Shown here piece after piece: positions 36,429 to 49,161 of a stretch of 64,000 nt of DNA. The notes below the pieces were generated by a model. The model searched no databases and was not told the origin of the DNA. It worked only from the letters and a program-made list of their open reading frames with translations. Source of the DNA: Tragulus kanchil (lineage: Eukaryota; Chordata; Mammalia; Artiodactyla; Tragulidae); assembly GCA_022376925.1 (NCBI GenBank), contig JAIOJX010000031.1:142804854-142868853 (forward strand), given 5' to 3'. Within the stretch, counting starts at the first letter, position 1; each line of letters begins with the position of its first letter. A program made the translations under genes and the position numbers.

Positions 36429-38029
36429 TAGGTAGTTTTATCTTCCACAGTGTTCAACACAATGCTGAGCCCTCCTTAGATACTGAGCCAATTGTTTGTT
36501 GATCACAACCTTCAACTACAAAGTGTCCAATAATGACCAAAATATTCTTGAAAATGGCTATTTTGACTGCATTAGGTACTGCACAGTGTAGCAAAAAAAA
36601 AAAAAAAAAAAAACCACGGCATGGTTTTAATTTTGCATCTCTGTAAACTAACTTAAACTCTTTCTGAATGCAATAAGCAAAGTGGTGTGGTCCAACTAAC
36701 ACTGAATAAAAGAGCTGCATCTTTGAAAGAGGCCATGGGTTGAGCAACCTCTGGATTAAACACACCCATACAAATGAAAACTAGGTAACTTGTTATTTGT
36801 TTTTAATCTCATTTAAGAGTGTTGTGGTCAGTCCCACACACAAAAAATGGCATCCAAAACTTGGTCCACAGAGATGACAGCATGTGTTAGTTTTCTTAAT
36901 GTTTTATTTCAACCCTTTATAGAGAGAATATTAGGGAAATATCAAGGAATGGCCAGAGAAAAGGAAAATAAATAGAACTGCATCACATAAAATATCACTG
37001 AGTTTTGGAAATTACAAAACCTACGCAACCTACTGCCCTAATGACAATATGGAGTTCTGCCTCCTGAAGTTTTTGCCCATCCTGCTCTACAATGCTATTT
37101 AGCATTTTAGAATTGAGAAGAAACCTAGAAACTACAGGTGTGACCATCTAAAAGCTCCAATATGGGAAGCCTTCATGACTACATGGATAGACTTACATTC
37201 TTGCCCCAAGGTACTGAGTCTCCAAAGTGGCATTCAGCATCCTTTTCTACTGAGATCTCATCACGCATGTGTAATTTGAGTAAACAATGAGACTCTACTG
37301 AATTCAATTCCTCCCTTTAAATTAGCCTTAATATAGAAAAGGAGGAGACAGGATGGTTATTATTACAGAGATCAAGTAATTAATTTTGTAAGTTCTATGA
37401 AATATAGAAGGAAGGAAATCATACAAATAAATCTGCAAACAATTAGAACAGTAGACACTCAAATATGTATATTTATGAAAAAAAAGCAATAAAGTGAGTC
37501 TGGATCAGTTCATTAGTCTTGTGGAATTTCTCCAACCTGATAAGAACAATGTACATATGTGACTGGAGTGCTAAATAAAAATTTCAATTGTTGAAAAGCT
37601 AACTGGAATTCAGTATGCCTAGATATGAACTTTTTTTAAAAAAATCACTTTTAGAAACATGGTGTGTTTGGTATCATTTTAACCTAACTCTGTAGCTAGA
37701 AGAAATTATATTATTAACCAACAAGTCTCTCCACCGAAATTTATATGGGCTTTCAGTTTTTACATGGAATTTCTGTTTTTTCAACTCAACTGATAATCCA
37801 GAGACCCTCTAAGAACCTCAGTCAGAGAATCCTATCTTTTTTGAAAAACAAAGGTTGAAACAAAAGTATTTTGAGTCATCAACTAGAAAATGTAATCCAT
37901 ATAAATAGTATAAGCATGTAAAATAACTAAAGTTTAATCAAGGTTTATTATAGTTATCTATTATTTAAAACTATAAGTAAACATATAATGACACCTCTCT
38001 CAGTTTGTGCTTCAATTATTCATGTGAAA
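36429..38029. other. Duplication-free non-coding stretch
   Basis: AT-rich, with a 20-plus A run at 36593-36613. No gene or nameable repeat found. Confidence 0.4.
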
Positions 38030-38242
38030 AATGTGTTCATGTTAGTCATCCAGTCGTGCCTAGGTCTTTGTGACCCCTTGGACTGTAGCCTATCAGACTC
38101 CCCTGTCCATGGAATTCTCCAAGCAAGAAAACTGAAATGGGTTGCCATTTCCATCTCCAGGGGATCTTCCCAATCTAGGGATTGAACCTGGGTCTCCTAC
38201 ATTGCAGGTAGATTGTTTACTGTCTGAGCCACCAGGGAAGCT
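38030..38242 (-). mobile_element. Bov-tA SINE, antisense, followed by (TA)n
   Basis: Blocks cttggactgtagcctatcag, aactgaaatgggttgccatt and tctgagccaccagggaagct. A TA microsatellite follows at about 38247-38270. Confidence 0.85.
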
Positions 38243-38436
38243 CATATTATACATATATATATATATACCACAGATATATTCATATATATGCTTCTAAATG
38301 GTACCAACATTAGCAATAACATCAGAAACATTATCTACAGGAGGAAATTCACATATTGCTTCTGTATAAATTCTAAGATTTTTTGATGATCATCTAAAGT
38401 TATTTGAAATTACAGACCTATCATAATCTAGCTTTT

Positions 38437-38711
38437 TTTTTTTTTGCTTTTACCCCATCATACCTCTTTTATTTATATTTATTTCCATCCATCTTTTTAT
38501 TCTTTGGCATGTATGGGCTTCCCATTGCAGTGGCCTCTCTCACTGCAGAGCACCAGCTCTGGGCACATGCCCTCCAGAGTTCTGGCTCCAAATTGGACAC
38601 ACCGCTCCAGTCTCTCCATGCCACATGGGATCTTTTCATGTCAAGGATCGAACCGATGCCCCCTGCACTACAAGGAGGACTCTTTACCCAGTGGACCACC
38701 AAGGAAGCCCC
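38437..38711 (-). mobile_element. CHR-type SINE, antisense, with target-site duplication
   Basis: T-run at left, tRNA-Glu head complement at right (agtggaccaccaaggaagcc). The flanks both read aatctagcttt (38426 and 38714). ORFs of 147 and 156 codons crossing it are repeat shadows. Confidence 0.88.
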
Positions 38712-38754
38712 ACAATCTAGCTTTGATCTTCAAGTGGAGTTTTTCAACTTCACT

Positions 38755-38905
38755 ATTAAAATTTTGGATGGGACAATTCTTTGTGGTGACAGAGACTGTT
38801 CAGTGCATTGTAGAATGTTTAACAGCATCTCTGATCTCTACTCATGAGATGCCAGCAGCTTATCCCTCGCATTTGACAACTGTCAAATATTCTCTAGGAG
38901 ACCAA
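38755..38905. mobile_element. MER5A-like hAT-Charlie fragment
   Basis: Contains gacaattctttgtggtgaca, cagtgcattgtagaatgttt, aacagcatctctgatctcta and gagatgccagcag in the order of the MER5A consensus. Confidence 0.75.
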
Positions 38906-39257
38906 AATCCCTGACACAAAATAAAAAGATGACTTTAGGCATGCAATAATAAAAAAGAAATCCATGGCACAGTAACAAAGAAAGTTGACATATAAGTAGC
39001 CAGTAGCCTCTGGAGTAGGAAGGGATGACAGAAAAGGAGAAATTGGGCATCATAAAAGAAAACACTGCTGAATTAAAAGAAAGAAAGACCCAATTGAGGC
39101 TAGAAAGGACTGTCCATATTCTGGGAAAAAACGAAGACATTTTGGCAATGAACTCCAAGGATTAAAAAAAAAAAATTCTATGCAGGAAAAAGCACAAAAG
39201 AAAATTTGAACCAAATGAACACCAGAATACTATTGAAGAACTCAGAGAAGAAGAGGG

Positions 39258-39400
39258 CAAAAGACCAAGAGATGGTTGGATAGCATTACCAACCCAATGG
39301 ACATGAGTTTGAGCAAACCCTGGGAGATGGTGAAGGACAGGGAAGCCTGCCATGCCACAGTCCATGGGGTCGCAAAGAGTGGGACATACTGACTCTAACA
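39258..39400 (+). mobile_element. BovB 3' end fragment, sense
   Basis: Blocks gaccaagagatggttggata, gagatggtgaaggacaggga and tccatggggtcgcaaagagt. Terminal bases diverged. Confidence 0.75.
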
Positions 39401-40979
39401 CCACCACCAGCATGTCATTTTTTGTTTGAATTTAACTTAGACGTAGGGTCCATGACACAAGAGGAGCCTTCACCTTCCTGGACCCCTACTCAGATTCTGG
39501 ACCATAAACTCAGGCATTACTTAAGCTAAGCCTGCTCTTTACTGTTCTTACTGGATTTCCAACCCCCTCCTCCTGGATACCCATGGGAGTGTGCCTAATG
39601 ACCCACTTCCTTGCCAACAATGTTTTTATCTGTAGCAGGAGTGTCATTTTCATCTTCAATAAATTTTCATCTTAACTTAGCTTTTTTCTTCACTCTTTAT
39701 TAAAATGGAACAGACTTCTGCTGGTGGACTGAGAACTCCTATTTCTTCTTATATAGTTGCCTCCAGTGTGTATTGCCCACTTTCCTATCATTTGGCTCAT
39801 TTTTCAAGTTGGACTGCAGCTGCTCTTTGTGAACTGTCAGATAGGTGGAGAAAATGGGCTTCTCCAGTGTGTATTTTATCTTTTGTATTTGTTTTTGGTG
39901 TTTTGCTGCACTGAAGCTTTTCACTTGAACATGGTCAAATCCTTCAGAATTTTCCTTTATGGCTCTGGGTATCGGATCTTCCTTGGAAAGGTCTTTCTAT
40001 CACTCTGGGATTATGATATTCTTATACTGCTAGTGCCAGCCTGGCTGAAGGACAACAGATGACAAGACCTCGGATGCTTCTGACCCCCTTCAGAAGAACC
40101 CTGGGAAAAGAATGACATTTTTTAAAGGGCTAAAAACATAAAACACAAAGATTATATAGGCCAGAAAACCTGAAACTCCCTAGGTTTATAAAGAAGCTGT
40201 TGCTGAGCTTAGCTATAATTGGGACAGACTGCAAGGAGAGCAGAACATACAGCGAGCTCCTATAGTCACCTAAGCTGCCTCTCCTGAATGATACACTGTG
40301 CACACATGTGAACACACCCACTTGCATATACATAAAACTGGCAACATAATGATTTAAGTTAAATTCTTCTGAGTGCCCAGAAATACTAAAAACTGGCAGG
40401 AACCATACTGGTTCAGGATACTCTTTAGGTACCCCATAGTCTATTCCATAATATTCACAATCAACTGTGACTCCCAGAACACACATGACTTTCTTGATAC
40501 TGAAAATTTATAACCATTCCCTTAATTCTCTTTCCTACCAACGCTATTAGTTGACCAAAAGCCCCAAATAGAGAGTTTTCTCAACTACCACTCCCTGCAT
40601 CCCCATCTCAACCTTGTACTCTACCTTTCTCAATTAAACTCTTCCTGTTAGAGTTTGGTTGTCTGCTTTTCAGCTAGATCAGGTACCCCAATTTATACTC
40701 GGGCTCCCAAGCCCCACCCATGGCTGTCTGATCAGGAGCCACTGGGATGCTTAATGTATTGTGACACAGGCAGGTGGCACATAAGGATTTTTCTTACGCT
40801 GCTTTAAGGTCCTGAAAATTACTGGGCAAATAATAGATTTTAATAGCAATTATAATAATGATAAAGTCTCAACAAATACAAAACAAAAGGGCAAGTCCTT
40901 AGGAATGTCCAGTATATAGGGAGGAGACAACTTTTTGAAGACACTTTCTTATGTTTCCTGTCCCTAAAACTGTCATTTT
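39401..40979. other. Non-coding stretch with a possible old LTR-like part
   Basis: No gene recognised. ORFs at 39705-40062 (plus) and 40486-40130 (minus) lack known domains. About 40560-40740 (ctcaattaaactcttcctgt, then ctcccaagccccacccatgg) has the texture of a degraded LTR with a polyadenylation region, as does part of 39440-39680. I could not find a paired LTR. Confidence 0.3.
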
Positions 40980-41305
40980 CCTGAGAAGACTCTTGAGAGT
41001 CAACCCTAAAGGAAATCAAGCCTGAATACTCATTGGAAGGACTCATGCTGAAGCTGAAGCTCTAATACTTTGACCACCTGATGCAAAAAGCTGACTCACT
41101 GGTAAACACTCAGATGCTGGGAAAGACTGAGGGCAGGAGGAGAAGGGGGCAACAGAGGATGAGATGGTTGGATGGCATCACTGACTCAGTGAACATGAAT
41201 TTGAGCAAGATTCAAGAGACACTTAAGGACAGAGAAGCTTGGCATGCTGCAGTCCTTGGGGTCAAAAAGAGTCAAACACGATTGAGTGACTGAACAACAA
41301 GGAAG
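40980..41305 (+). mobile_element. BovB 3' end, sense
   Basis: Begins gagaagactcttgagagtca, continues actcatgctgaagctgaagc and gatgagatggttggatggca, and ends in gagtgactgaacaacaa. The plus-strand 70-codon ORF at 41081 is the remnant of the BovB C-terminus (GRRRRGQQRMRWLDGITDS, then SQTRLSD). Confidence 0.88.
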
Positions 41306-42340
41306 GTGTTTAGTTTTAGTCTAAATCCATAAATGAGCCCTAGGGGAGTGCCAGGTAGATGTAAGAATTTACAGACGTCAGGAAGTAATGGATTCAGAAA
41401 ACAGAAATCTTTCAATGTCTGAAAATAGTTTCATGAGAGTGAACACCCTATCAATTTACCACAGTTCCCACAAAGCACTGTGTGTCTGATTTCCAGGTAC
41501 TGTTCCAAAGCCATGTAAAAAAGGAGGTGTCCCCATTGGAGAAAAAATTGAGTGATTTCCTGAAGAACTAGACAAGCCACATCTCATTTATCAGAGAGAA
41601 GTTCAGTTCAGGTCTGAGTGCCTAGACCTTTGCCAGAACTTCTCATTCCGAATGCATCAAGGCTGCTGAACATTTGAATATGGGGAACATTTGCAGTTCT
41701 CTGTCAGAGCCCATCTCTGCCTTAACATTCCTTGGGGCTTGGCAAGGAGAAGTCACCTCATTTTCACAACTTCACGGCATTTTTTTCACATCATGAAACT
41801 GCCCTCCTGTTTGTCACTTGTACAATAAACAAAAGCAAGAATGCAAATCCATCTGCAGAACAGTGCCATATGAAGCTAAATTAAAATGCTAATGGGTGAG
41901 AGCGTGACACAGAGAAAATAACGCACTGCCGAGAGGGAAGGGAACATGGATTTCAGGCAGGAAGGTCCTTTGAACGGCAGTCTGTTCAACCCTGCCCCAT
42001 CTGAGGGGCTAGAGACAGCAAAAGTAGGACAGAAGTCGAAGTCGAAACTTTTCATGCCTCCCAATCCCAGTTATTGCTTCTTTCAACTGTTTGGCTTGGT
42101 TTTTCTTGGAATAAGGTTAAGTGAAGTCTGAAGAAACAGCCCGTGGCAATACTTTTTCACAGAAAATATCCTTTATTTTTTCCTTTCCCCCTCCAACCAT
42201 TTATGTGATGGAACTGCTTTGATATAGACAATAGGATGCAATTACCCTACAGGGCTGAGAAAGGCAAGAATAAACCAAGATGAACACCAAACCGAAACCA
42301 AGAGATGTTCCTTACATACTACACAGAAGACATACCTCTG
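41306..42340. other. Duplication-free non-coding stretch
   Basis: Mixed composition, no repeat recognised and no defensible ORF. Part of it (about 41640-42170) is unusually repeat-free for this window and could be conserved non-coding DNA. Confidence 0.35.
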
Positions 42341-44453
42341 ATTTTCTCATCACCATTGAGTTCAATTATTTAGTCTGTTGATGTAAGATGCATTAGGACA
42401 GTTCTTCCGACTATAGTGCTATCCCTCAGGTGTGCAACTTATGAACCATAGATTGGTGAATACATTTCAAAGATCTCTGAGAGAAAACGGAATTGGACCC
42501 AATGCAATCAGGGATGAAATCTATAAACAAAACATGTTCCCATTTAAGAATCTGCTGCAGAAATGAAGGAGAACAAGATACGTAGGAAATCCCAAGCACC
42601 CCTCTCCACAGAAAGATATGAGAGGTATGTTTGAAGAAAAAGACTTAATTCCCTGCCACTATTCCACATACATGGTTTGGTGGGGGGTGGGGGGTGGCAG
42701 GTAGAGGAAGGCGTACGTAAGGAAAAGAGAAGAAAGGACAAACCCTCCTAGATGCTGTGCGTTTACTGAATACATCCAGGCCATAAGTGTACATCGATTC
42801 TTTGGTTGCCATGGCAGAGGGAATGGTTTCTATGTTGTGATGGCAGTTGCCATATGTTCAGTTTCAAGTCAACTGGCTCCATTATAAAATAACAAATGAG
42901 CAGAGGGAGGCCATGCAGCCTCACCTGTCTGAAGATACCAGTTAGCACTGAACTGTCTACCAGTAGCCTCAGTTCCAGGCCTGACCCTAAGAATACACAA
43001 GATTTGCAATGGATTCTTACAAACCACTACCTGAGGAACCTGATCAGTATTTAACCCAAATAAAGTACTTCTCTATTGAAAAATGGCCTGTGAGGTGATC
43101 TGGAAAGGATGGATAGCCAACAGGGGACATCTATTTTAGAGGGGCAATGGAGCAACCTGTCCCCATCTCAGGGAGCTGGGACTCAAGACATGCAGAAGGA
43201 ATGTGTGAATTCTAGGACCTCAAGTGGAACTGAGAAGTGTTTAGTCACAGGGGATAAGTCCTAAGTGAGCCTTAGGAGTTGGAAGGTGTCTGGACCCTTT
43301 AAAGCAACATCTCAAAGGGAAAGTTGGTCACATGCTTGCCCAAACTCTCTCTCCTAAAGAAATTCATCTTTGGCTAGAAAAAAATCCAAGATGAAACCAA
43401 CCGAACAAGGATTTTGGACCCATTTTCTCATCACCAATGAGTTCAATTATTTAGTCTGTTGATGTAAGATGCATTAGGACAGTTCTTCCGACTATAGTGC
43501 TATCCCTCAGGTGTGCAACTTATGAACCATAGATTGGTGAATACATTTCAAAGATCTCTGAGAGAAACGGAATTGGACCCAATGCAATCAGGGATGAAAT
43601 CTATAAACAAAACATGTTCCCATTTAAGAATCTGCTGCAGAAATGAAGGAGAACAAGATACGTAGGAAATCCCAAGCACCCCTCTCCACAGAAAGATATG
43701 AGAGGTATGTTTGAAGAAAAAGACTTAATTCCCTGCCACTATTCCACATACATGGTTTGGTGGGGGGTGGGGGGTGGCAGGTAGAGGAAGGCGTACGTAA
43801 GGAAAAGAGAAGAAAGGACAAACCCTCCTAGATGCTGTGCGTTTACTGAATACATCCAGGCCATAAGTGTACATCGATTCTTTGGTTGCCATGGCAGAGG
43901 GAATGGTTTCTATGTTGTGATGGCAGTTGCCATATGTTCAGTTTCAAGTCAACTGGCTCCATTATAAAATAACAAATGAGCAGAGGGAGGCCATGCAGCC
44001 TCACCTGTCTGAAGATACCAGTTAGCACTGAACTGTCTACCAGTAGCCTCAGTTCCAGGCCTGACCCTAAGAATACACAAGATTTGCAATGGATTCTTAC
44101 AAACCACTACCTGAGGAACCTGATCAGTATTTAACCCAAATAAAGTACTTCTCTATTGAAAAATGGCCTGTGAGGTGATCTGGAAAGGATGGATAGCCAA
44201 CAGGGGACATCTATTTTAGAGGGGCAATGGAGCAACCCGTCCCCCATCTCAGGGAGCTGGGACTCAAGACATGCAGAAGGAATGTGTGAATTCTAGGACC
44301 TCAAGTGGAACTGAGAAGTGTTTAGTCACAGGGGATAAGTCCTAAGTGAGCCTTAGGAGTTGGAAGGTGTCTGGACCCTTTAAAGCAACATCTCAAAGGG
44401 AAAGTTGGTCACATGCTTGCCCAAACTCTCTCTCCCTAAAGAAATTCATCTTT
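42341..44453. repeat. Direct duplication 13 (42341-43372 / 43422-44453, period about 1080)
   Basis: Differences: four versus three A (42484/43565), cctgtcccc versus cccgtccccc (43158/44238). Filler 43373-43421 contains a garbled form of the sequence just upstream of the first copy (about 42276-42310: ccaagatgaacaccaaaccg versus ccaagatgaaaccaaccgaa), the best single clue that the join is artificial. A G-rich patch (42678-42696) is present in both copies. Confidence 0.9.
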
Positions 44454-44859
44454 CATTGTCTGACTCACTGTAACCATCATGTACATGATGATGTTGCCAA
44501 TTAGGACTTGACTATGTCCTCTGTCAGAACACAAATGAGTGGTTTGAATGTCCAAGAGATTCCTTTTTGGTATTCTTCCAGGATCCTGTGAGTAAATGGA
44601 CTGTTCACTGATAAAGGAGTTCATTTTTTTCTGGAATTCCACGGTATGCATTATTAGTCTGGCTGCAGTGATCAAAGTGACTCCTGAAGGAGCCAAAGCC
44701 CTCCCAAAACAACCCAACTAGGAAGAAAGGCCTTTTGATGCTAAGAGATACACCCCCAACCAAGGCAGTCTACATTCATTTATTGTCTTTATGATGGTTA
44801 AATTATGCCAAAGCACCAGACCTAGACAGACACCATGATATGACTTTCATTTATCAGAG
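44454..44859. other. Non-coding sequence with a 16-bp perfect palindrome
   Basis: catcatgtacatgatg at 44475-44490 is self-complementary. No gene recognised. Confidence 0.4.
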
Positions 44860-45545
44860 CATCAGATCAATAAAGAAAAGATAAATGGACTAAGCCCACT
44901 AAACAAATGGGTAAACCACTTGAAAAGATGCTTCACAAAGCAATGCCAAACAACCAACCAAGTAATCAAAAACATGCTTAATCTCATTCATAATCAGAGA
45001 AATGCAAATAAAAACTATAGAAAACTACCATTACCCACCTACCAGCTTGGCTCAAATTTAAGTCTGATGAAGTATTGATGAAGATGTGGGGAATCCAGAA
45101 CTCTCTTATGTGCTGGTAGCAATGTAAACTGTATAAACCGGTAACCTTGCTTTGGAAAACAGACAAGCATTCCCCAATAAAACTGAAGAAATGCAAATAT
45201 TATGACCCAGCAAGCATACTCTACAGGATGTGTTTCTGAGATACAGTTGTGTATCTGTACCAATGAAAATGCTCCTAACAACATCGCCTAGAGTAGTACC
45301 GAATAGAAATATCCCAAGTGTCCTCAGTAGTAGAATGGATAAGCAAAATCCATTTATCATCAGAACGTTGTACAGCACTGAAAATGAACAGACTCCAGCT
45401 AAACCTGAGGACACAGTTAACTCTATGGGGCAGGGAGTGTCAGTGTCAGGAAGGCACATATGGGTGCTTGAGCTGGATGGTGACCACATAGAACTGCATT
45501 TGCTGTATGTACATACACACACACATTACTCCTCGGTAAAGTACA
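44860..45545 (+). mobile_element. Old L1 3' end fragment, sense
   Basis: Reads as the end of L1 ORF2 and adjacent 3' UTR: agatgcttcacaaagcaatg, atcagagaaatgcaaataaa, tgacccagcaagcatactct and tagaatggataagcaaaatc. Frameshifted and diverged, older than the L1 at 49865. Confidence 0.75.
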
Positions 45546-45553
45546 TTTCACAA

Positions 45554-45781
45554 TGCTGCTGCTGCTTAGTCACTTCAGCCGTGTCTGACTTTGTGTGATT
45601 CCATGGACTGCAACCCACCAGGCTCCTCTGTCTGTGGAATTCTCCAGGCAAGAATACTGGAGTGGCTTGCCATGCCCTCCTCCAGGGGGATCTTCCCAAC
45701 ACAGGGACAGAACCTAGGTCTCCTGCATTGCAAGCAGATTTCTCACCATTGAGCCGTCAGGGAAAGAAAAAAAAATCTATC

Positions 45782-45822
<41 letters not shown>

Positions 45823-45917
45823 TTGAGATCCCACGGACTGTAGTTTGCCAGGCTTCTCCATCCATGAAATTTTCTAGGCAAGAATACTGGAGTGGGTTGC
45901 CATTTCTTTCTCCAGTA
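45554..45917 (-). mobile_element. Composite Bov-A / (CA)n / Bov-tA element, antisense
   Basis: A Bov-tA (45554-45766), an A-rich/(CA)n linker (45767-45822, pure CA at about 45788-45820) and a second, headless Bov-A unit (45826-45917). Similar flanks gtacatttcacaa (45540) and gtatatttcacaa (45915) suggest that the whole composite was inserted as one dimer-like Bov-A2 type element. A second independent insertion is the alternative. Confidence 0.7.
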
Positions 45918-46910
45918 TATTTCACAATAGAAAAATGTTTAACAAAAAAATCAGTATCCAACAGGTGTCTCAAGTAGAAAGTAATGATTGTTTTCGTGAA
46001 GATATTATCCAAAAGTTCATACAGTGTAATTCAAGCAAACCTCAATAACCATCTAGAAATGTGTTTTCCATTCATCTGTTTCACCCCTTCTCGGAGCTGC
46101 TTCTATTGACTACCTAACCATCTCTGAGTTTCACAGAGACGCGTGTAAAGAAAAACTGCAGAGGGGCCAGCAGAAGAGTTCAGAGGGCTAGGGTTCTTTA
46201 GGAAGGTAAAAGGAAAAAAAGAAAGAATTATATCCTCCCTCTGCAAGGGGGCAGGGACTCAGCAAGAAAGAATCCTCATCAAACTGTATGTTTCCTCTGA
46301 TGAGCTCTTGTAATGATAATTATTATCACTCCAAAGATGTTGATAATTATATTTAGACAGTTTTTAAAGCAATATTGTATAATATTTTCCTCCATTTAAC
46401 ACTCGTGTCAGAGATGATGAATACTCAGTCAGATGAAATGCAGGGCTGCTGGTGTGTCCACAAAGTGTTCCCATCAACCGTGTAAGTGAGTTCTATAATG
46501 TATACATTAGAGCAGGGGGAAAAAACACACTCTTTTGGAAAGGACTGATTCTTGGCGCATAATCAGTTCCCATTGAATTTAAATGACTTTTGGTCCTACA
46601 CTGATGCTGATAAAATACTTTCAAATGTACAGAATATTAACCAAATGTTTATATTAAACATCTCCTTTCAGGTGAAAATGCGCTCGGTGAAGCGTAGCTC
46701 CCTGGAGCAAGTTAGTGAATATTAATGTTCAGCAGATCATAAGGAGGTACAAGTCTTCCAATGTAAGAAGCTGGGGGGGGGGGATAAAAGAGCAGCGTTG
46801 GTGGATGGGCCCTGCCAGGGGAAGGTACAATCACATCGGACATAAACTCATTGAGATGGAAATGGAGTTTGAAATACAAGCAACTGGGGCTGCCAGGAAC
46901 TAGGAAGCAG
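45918..46910. other. Duplication-free non-coding stretch
   Basis: No gene or named repeat. About 46290-46740 is free of recognisable repeats. A nine-G run lies at about 46773-46781. Confidence 0.35.
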
Positions 46911-49161
46911 ATGTGGGCTGGGGAGGAACAGCATTAGGCTCTGGCCAGTGGTTCCAAACTCAACCATGCCACAGACCCGGCCTAGGACCTGCCTGGGGTC
47001 CCATCAGCAGGGAGATTTACAGGACATACCTCATAATTATTGCCAGCCAACTGCCGGTTAATCATGGGCCCCGATTTCGGGTAAGTGAAGGTTGCTTATC
47101 ACAGGAAGCATTTGGACTTACATTAAGTATTACAGTATTTCAAATCTGCCAATGCACACTGTCCATTTCCAATTATCATTGTTTATCTGCGGGTTTCAGG
47201 AAATCACATGTCTTGTATGAGACACATAAATACGCAGCAATCCGGTAAATAAAAACATATTTCAGAGGGAGGACAGCTTCTATCAACCAGGCTGGAGATC
47301 AAAAGGAACACTCTGCATATCTGCTGGTGAGCGAAAAGGCCACACGGAGAACATGAAGTCCAGCAGCGATGCTCAGCTCTGACTAGGATATGGGGATTTG
47401 GGTCAGCCAACCCCACACAAACTTTTGTTCCCTTATCTATAAAATGATGATATTAACAGTTTCAGTAATCAGAGTGAAGCCGTTTGGAAGAACCATGCTC
47501 TCAAGTATAAAGTAGCATTTATTAACCTAGTATTAATAATGCTTTTGAGTTTGACATATGTTTAAATTCTTTTGTTGTTATGGCTATAGCCTAATTATAT
47601 TTCTAGTAGTTATTTTTTGACTCAGACAGTAAAGAGTCTGCCTGCAATGTGGGAGGCCTGGGTTCAGTCCTTGGGTTGGAAAGAAGCCCCGGAGGAGGGA
47701 AAAGCTACCCACTCTAGTATTCTTGCCTAGAGAATTCCACAGCTCATCCCTGAGTCCCAAACAGTCGGACGCCACTGAGTGACTTTTACTCTCACTGTCA
47801 GCTATCTTTACAATTATAAGCCTACCTCGCCTCAGACTTCTTCAAGTTCAAAATGAACAACAGTAGGGGGAGATATACTATCACCATCTTACGGATCACA
47901 GAATATCAGGTCTGAAAATTCTCTCAAGAAGACTTTGTGTAATGTTACCATGAGAGTAACTCTCCTCTAAATGATTCCAAAATACTGACTTTCTCTCATT
48001 CTCAAATAGTTTTTCTGTGAAACGAGGGACTAAAATGTGGGCTGGGAGGAACAGCATTAGGCTCTGGCCAGTGGTTCCAAACTCAACCATGCCACAGACC
48101 CGGCCTAGGACCTGCCTGGGGTCCCATCAGCAGGGAGATTTACAGGACATACCTCATAATTATTGCCAGCCAACTGCCGGTTAATCATGGGCCCCGATTT
48201 CGGGTAAGTGAAGGTTGCTTATCACAGGAAGCATTTGGACTTACATTAAGTATTACAGTATTTCAAATCTGCCAATGCACACTGTCCATTTCCAATTATC
48301 ATTGTTTATCTGCGGGTTTCAGGAAATCACATGTCTTGTATGAGACACATAAATACGCAGCAATCCGGTAAATAAAAACATATTTCAGAGGGAGGACAGC
48401 TTCTATCAACCAGGCTGGAGATCAAAAGGAACACTCTGCATATCTGCTGGTGAGCGAAAAGGCCACACGGAGAACATGAAGTCCAGCAGCGATGCTCAGC
48501 TCTGACTAGGATATGGGGATTTGGGTCAGCCAACCCCACACAAACTTTTGTTCCCTTATCTATAAAATGATGATATTAACAGTTTCAGTAATCAGAGTGA
48601 AGCCGTTTGGAAGAACCATGCTCTCAAGTATAAAGTAGCATTTATTAACCTAGTATTAATAATGCTTTTGAGTTTGACATATGTTTAAATTCTTTTGTTG
48701 TTATGGCTATAGCCTAATTATATTTCTAGTAGTTATTTTTTGACTCAGACAGTAAAGAGTCTGCCTGCAATGTGGGAGGCCTGGGTTCAGTCCTTGGGTT
48801 GGAAAGAAGCCCCGGAGGAGGGAAAAGCTACCCACTCTAGTATTCTTGCCTAGAGAATTCCACAGCTCATCCCTGAGTCCCAAACAGTCGGACGCCACTG
48901 AGTGACTTTTACTCTCACTGTCAGCTATCTTTACAATTATAAGCCTACCTCGCCTCAGACTTCTTCAAGTTCAAAATGAACAACAGTAGGGGGAGATATA
49001 CTATCACCATCTTACGGATCACAGAATATCAGGTCTGAAAATTCTCTCAAGAAGACTTTGTGTAATGTTACCATGAGAGTAACTCTCCTCTAAATGATTC
49101 CAAAATACTGACTTTCTCTCATTCTCAAATAGTTTTTCTGGGAAACGAGGGACTAAAATGT
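46911..49161. repeat. Direct duplication 14 (46911-48034 / 48035-49161, period 1123-1124)
   Basis: Differences: gggg versus ggg at the start (46921/48045) and ctgtgaaa versus ctgggaaa at the end. Clean join at gactaaa|atgtgggctgg. Confidence 0.9.
47613..47800 (+). mobile_element. Bov-tA SINE, sense (repeated 48736-48923)
   Basis: Head (gactcagacagtaaagagtc), body (ctacccactctagtattctt, gcctagagaattccacagct) and a 3' part ending cgccactgagtgactttta; the middle of the body is partly deleted. Confidence 0.8.

Noticed and set aside
38404..38914. ORFs of 147 and 156 codons as host genes
   Set aside because: They run through an antisense CHR SINE and its target-site duplication in two overlapping frames.
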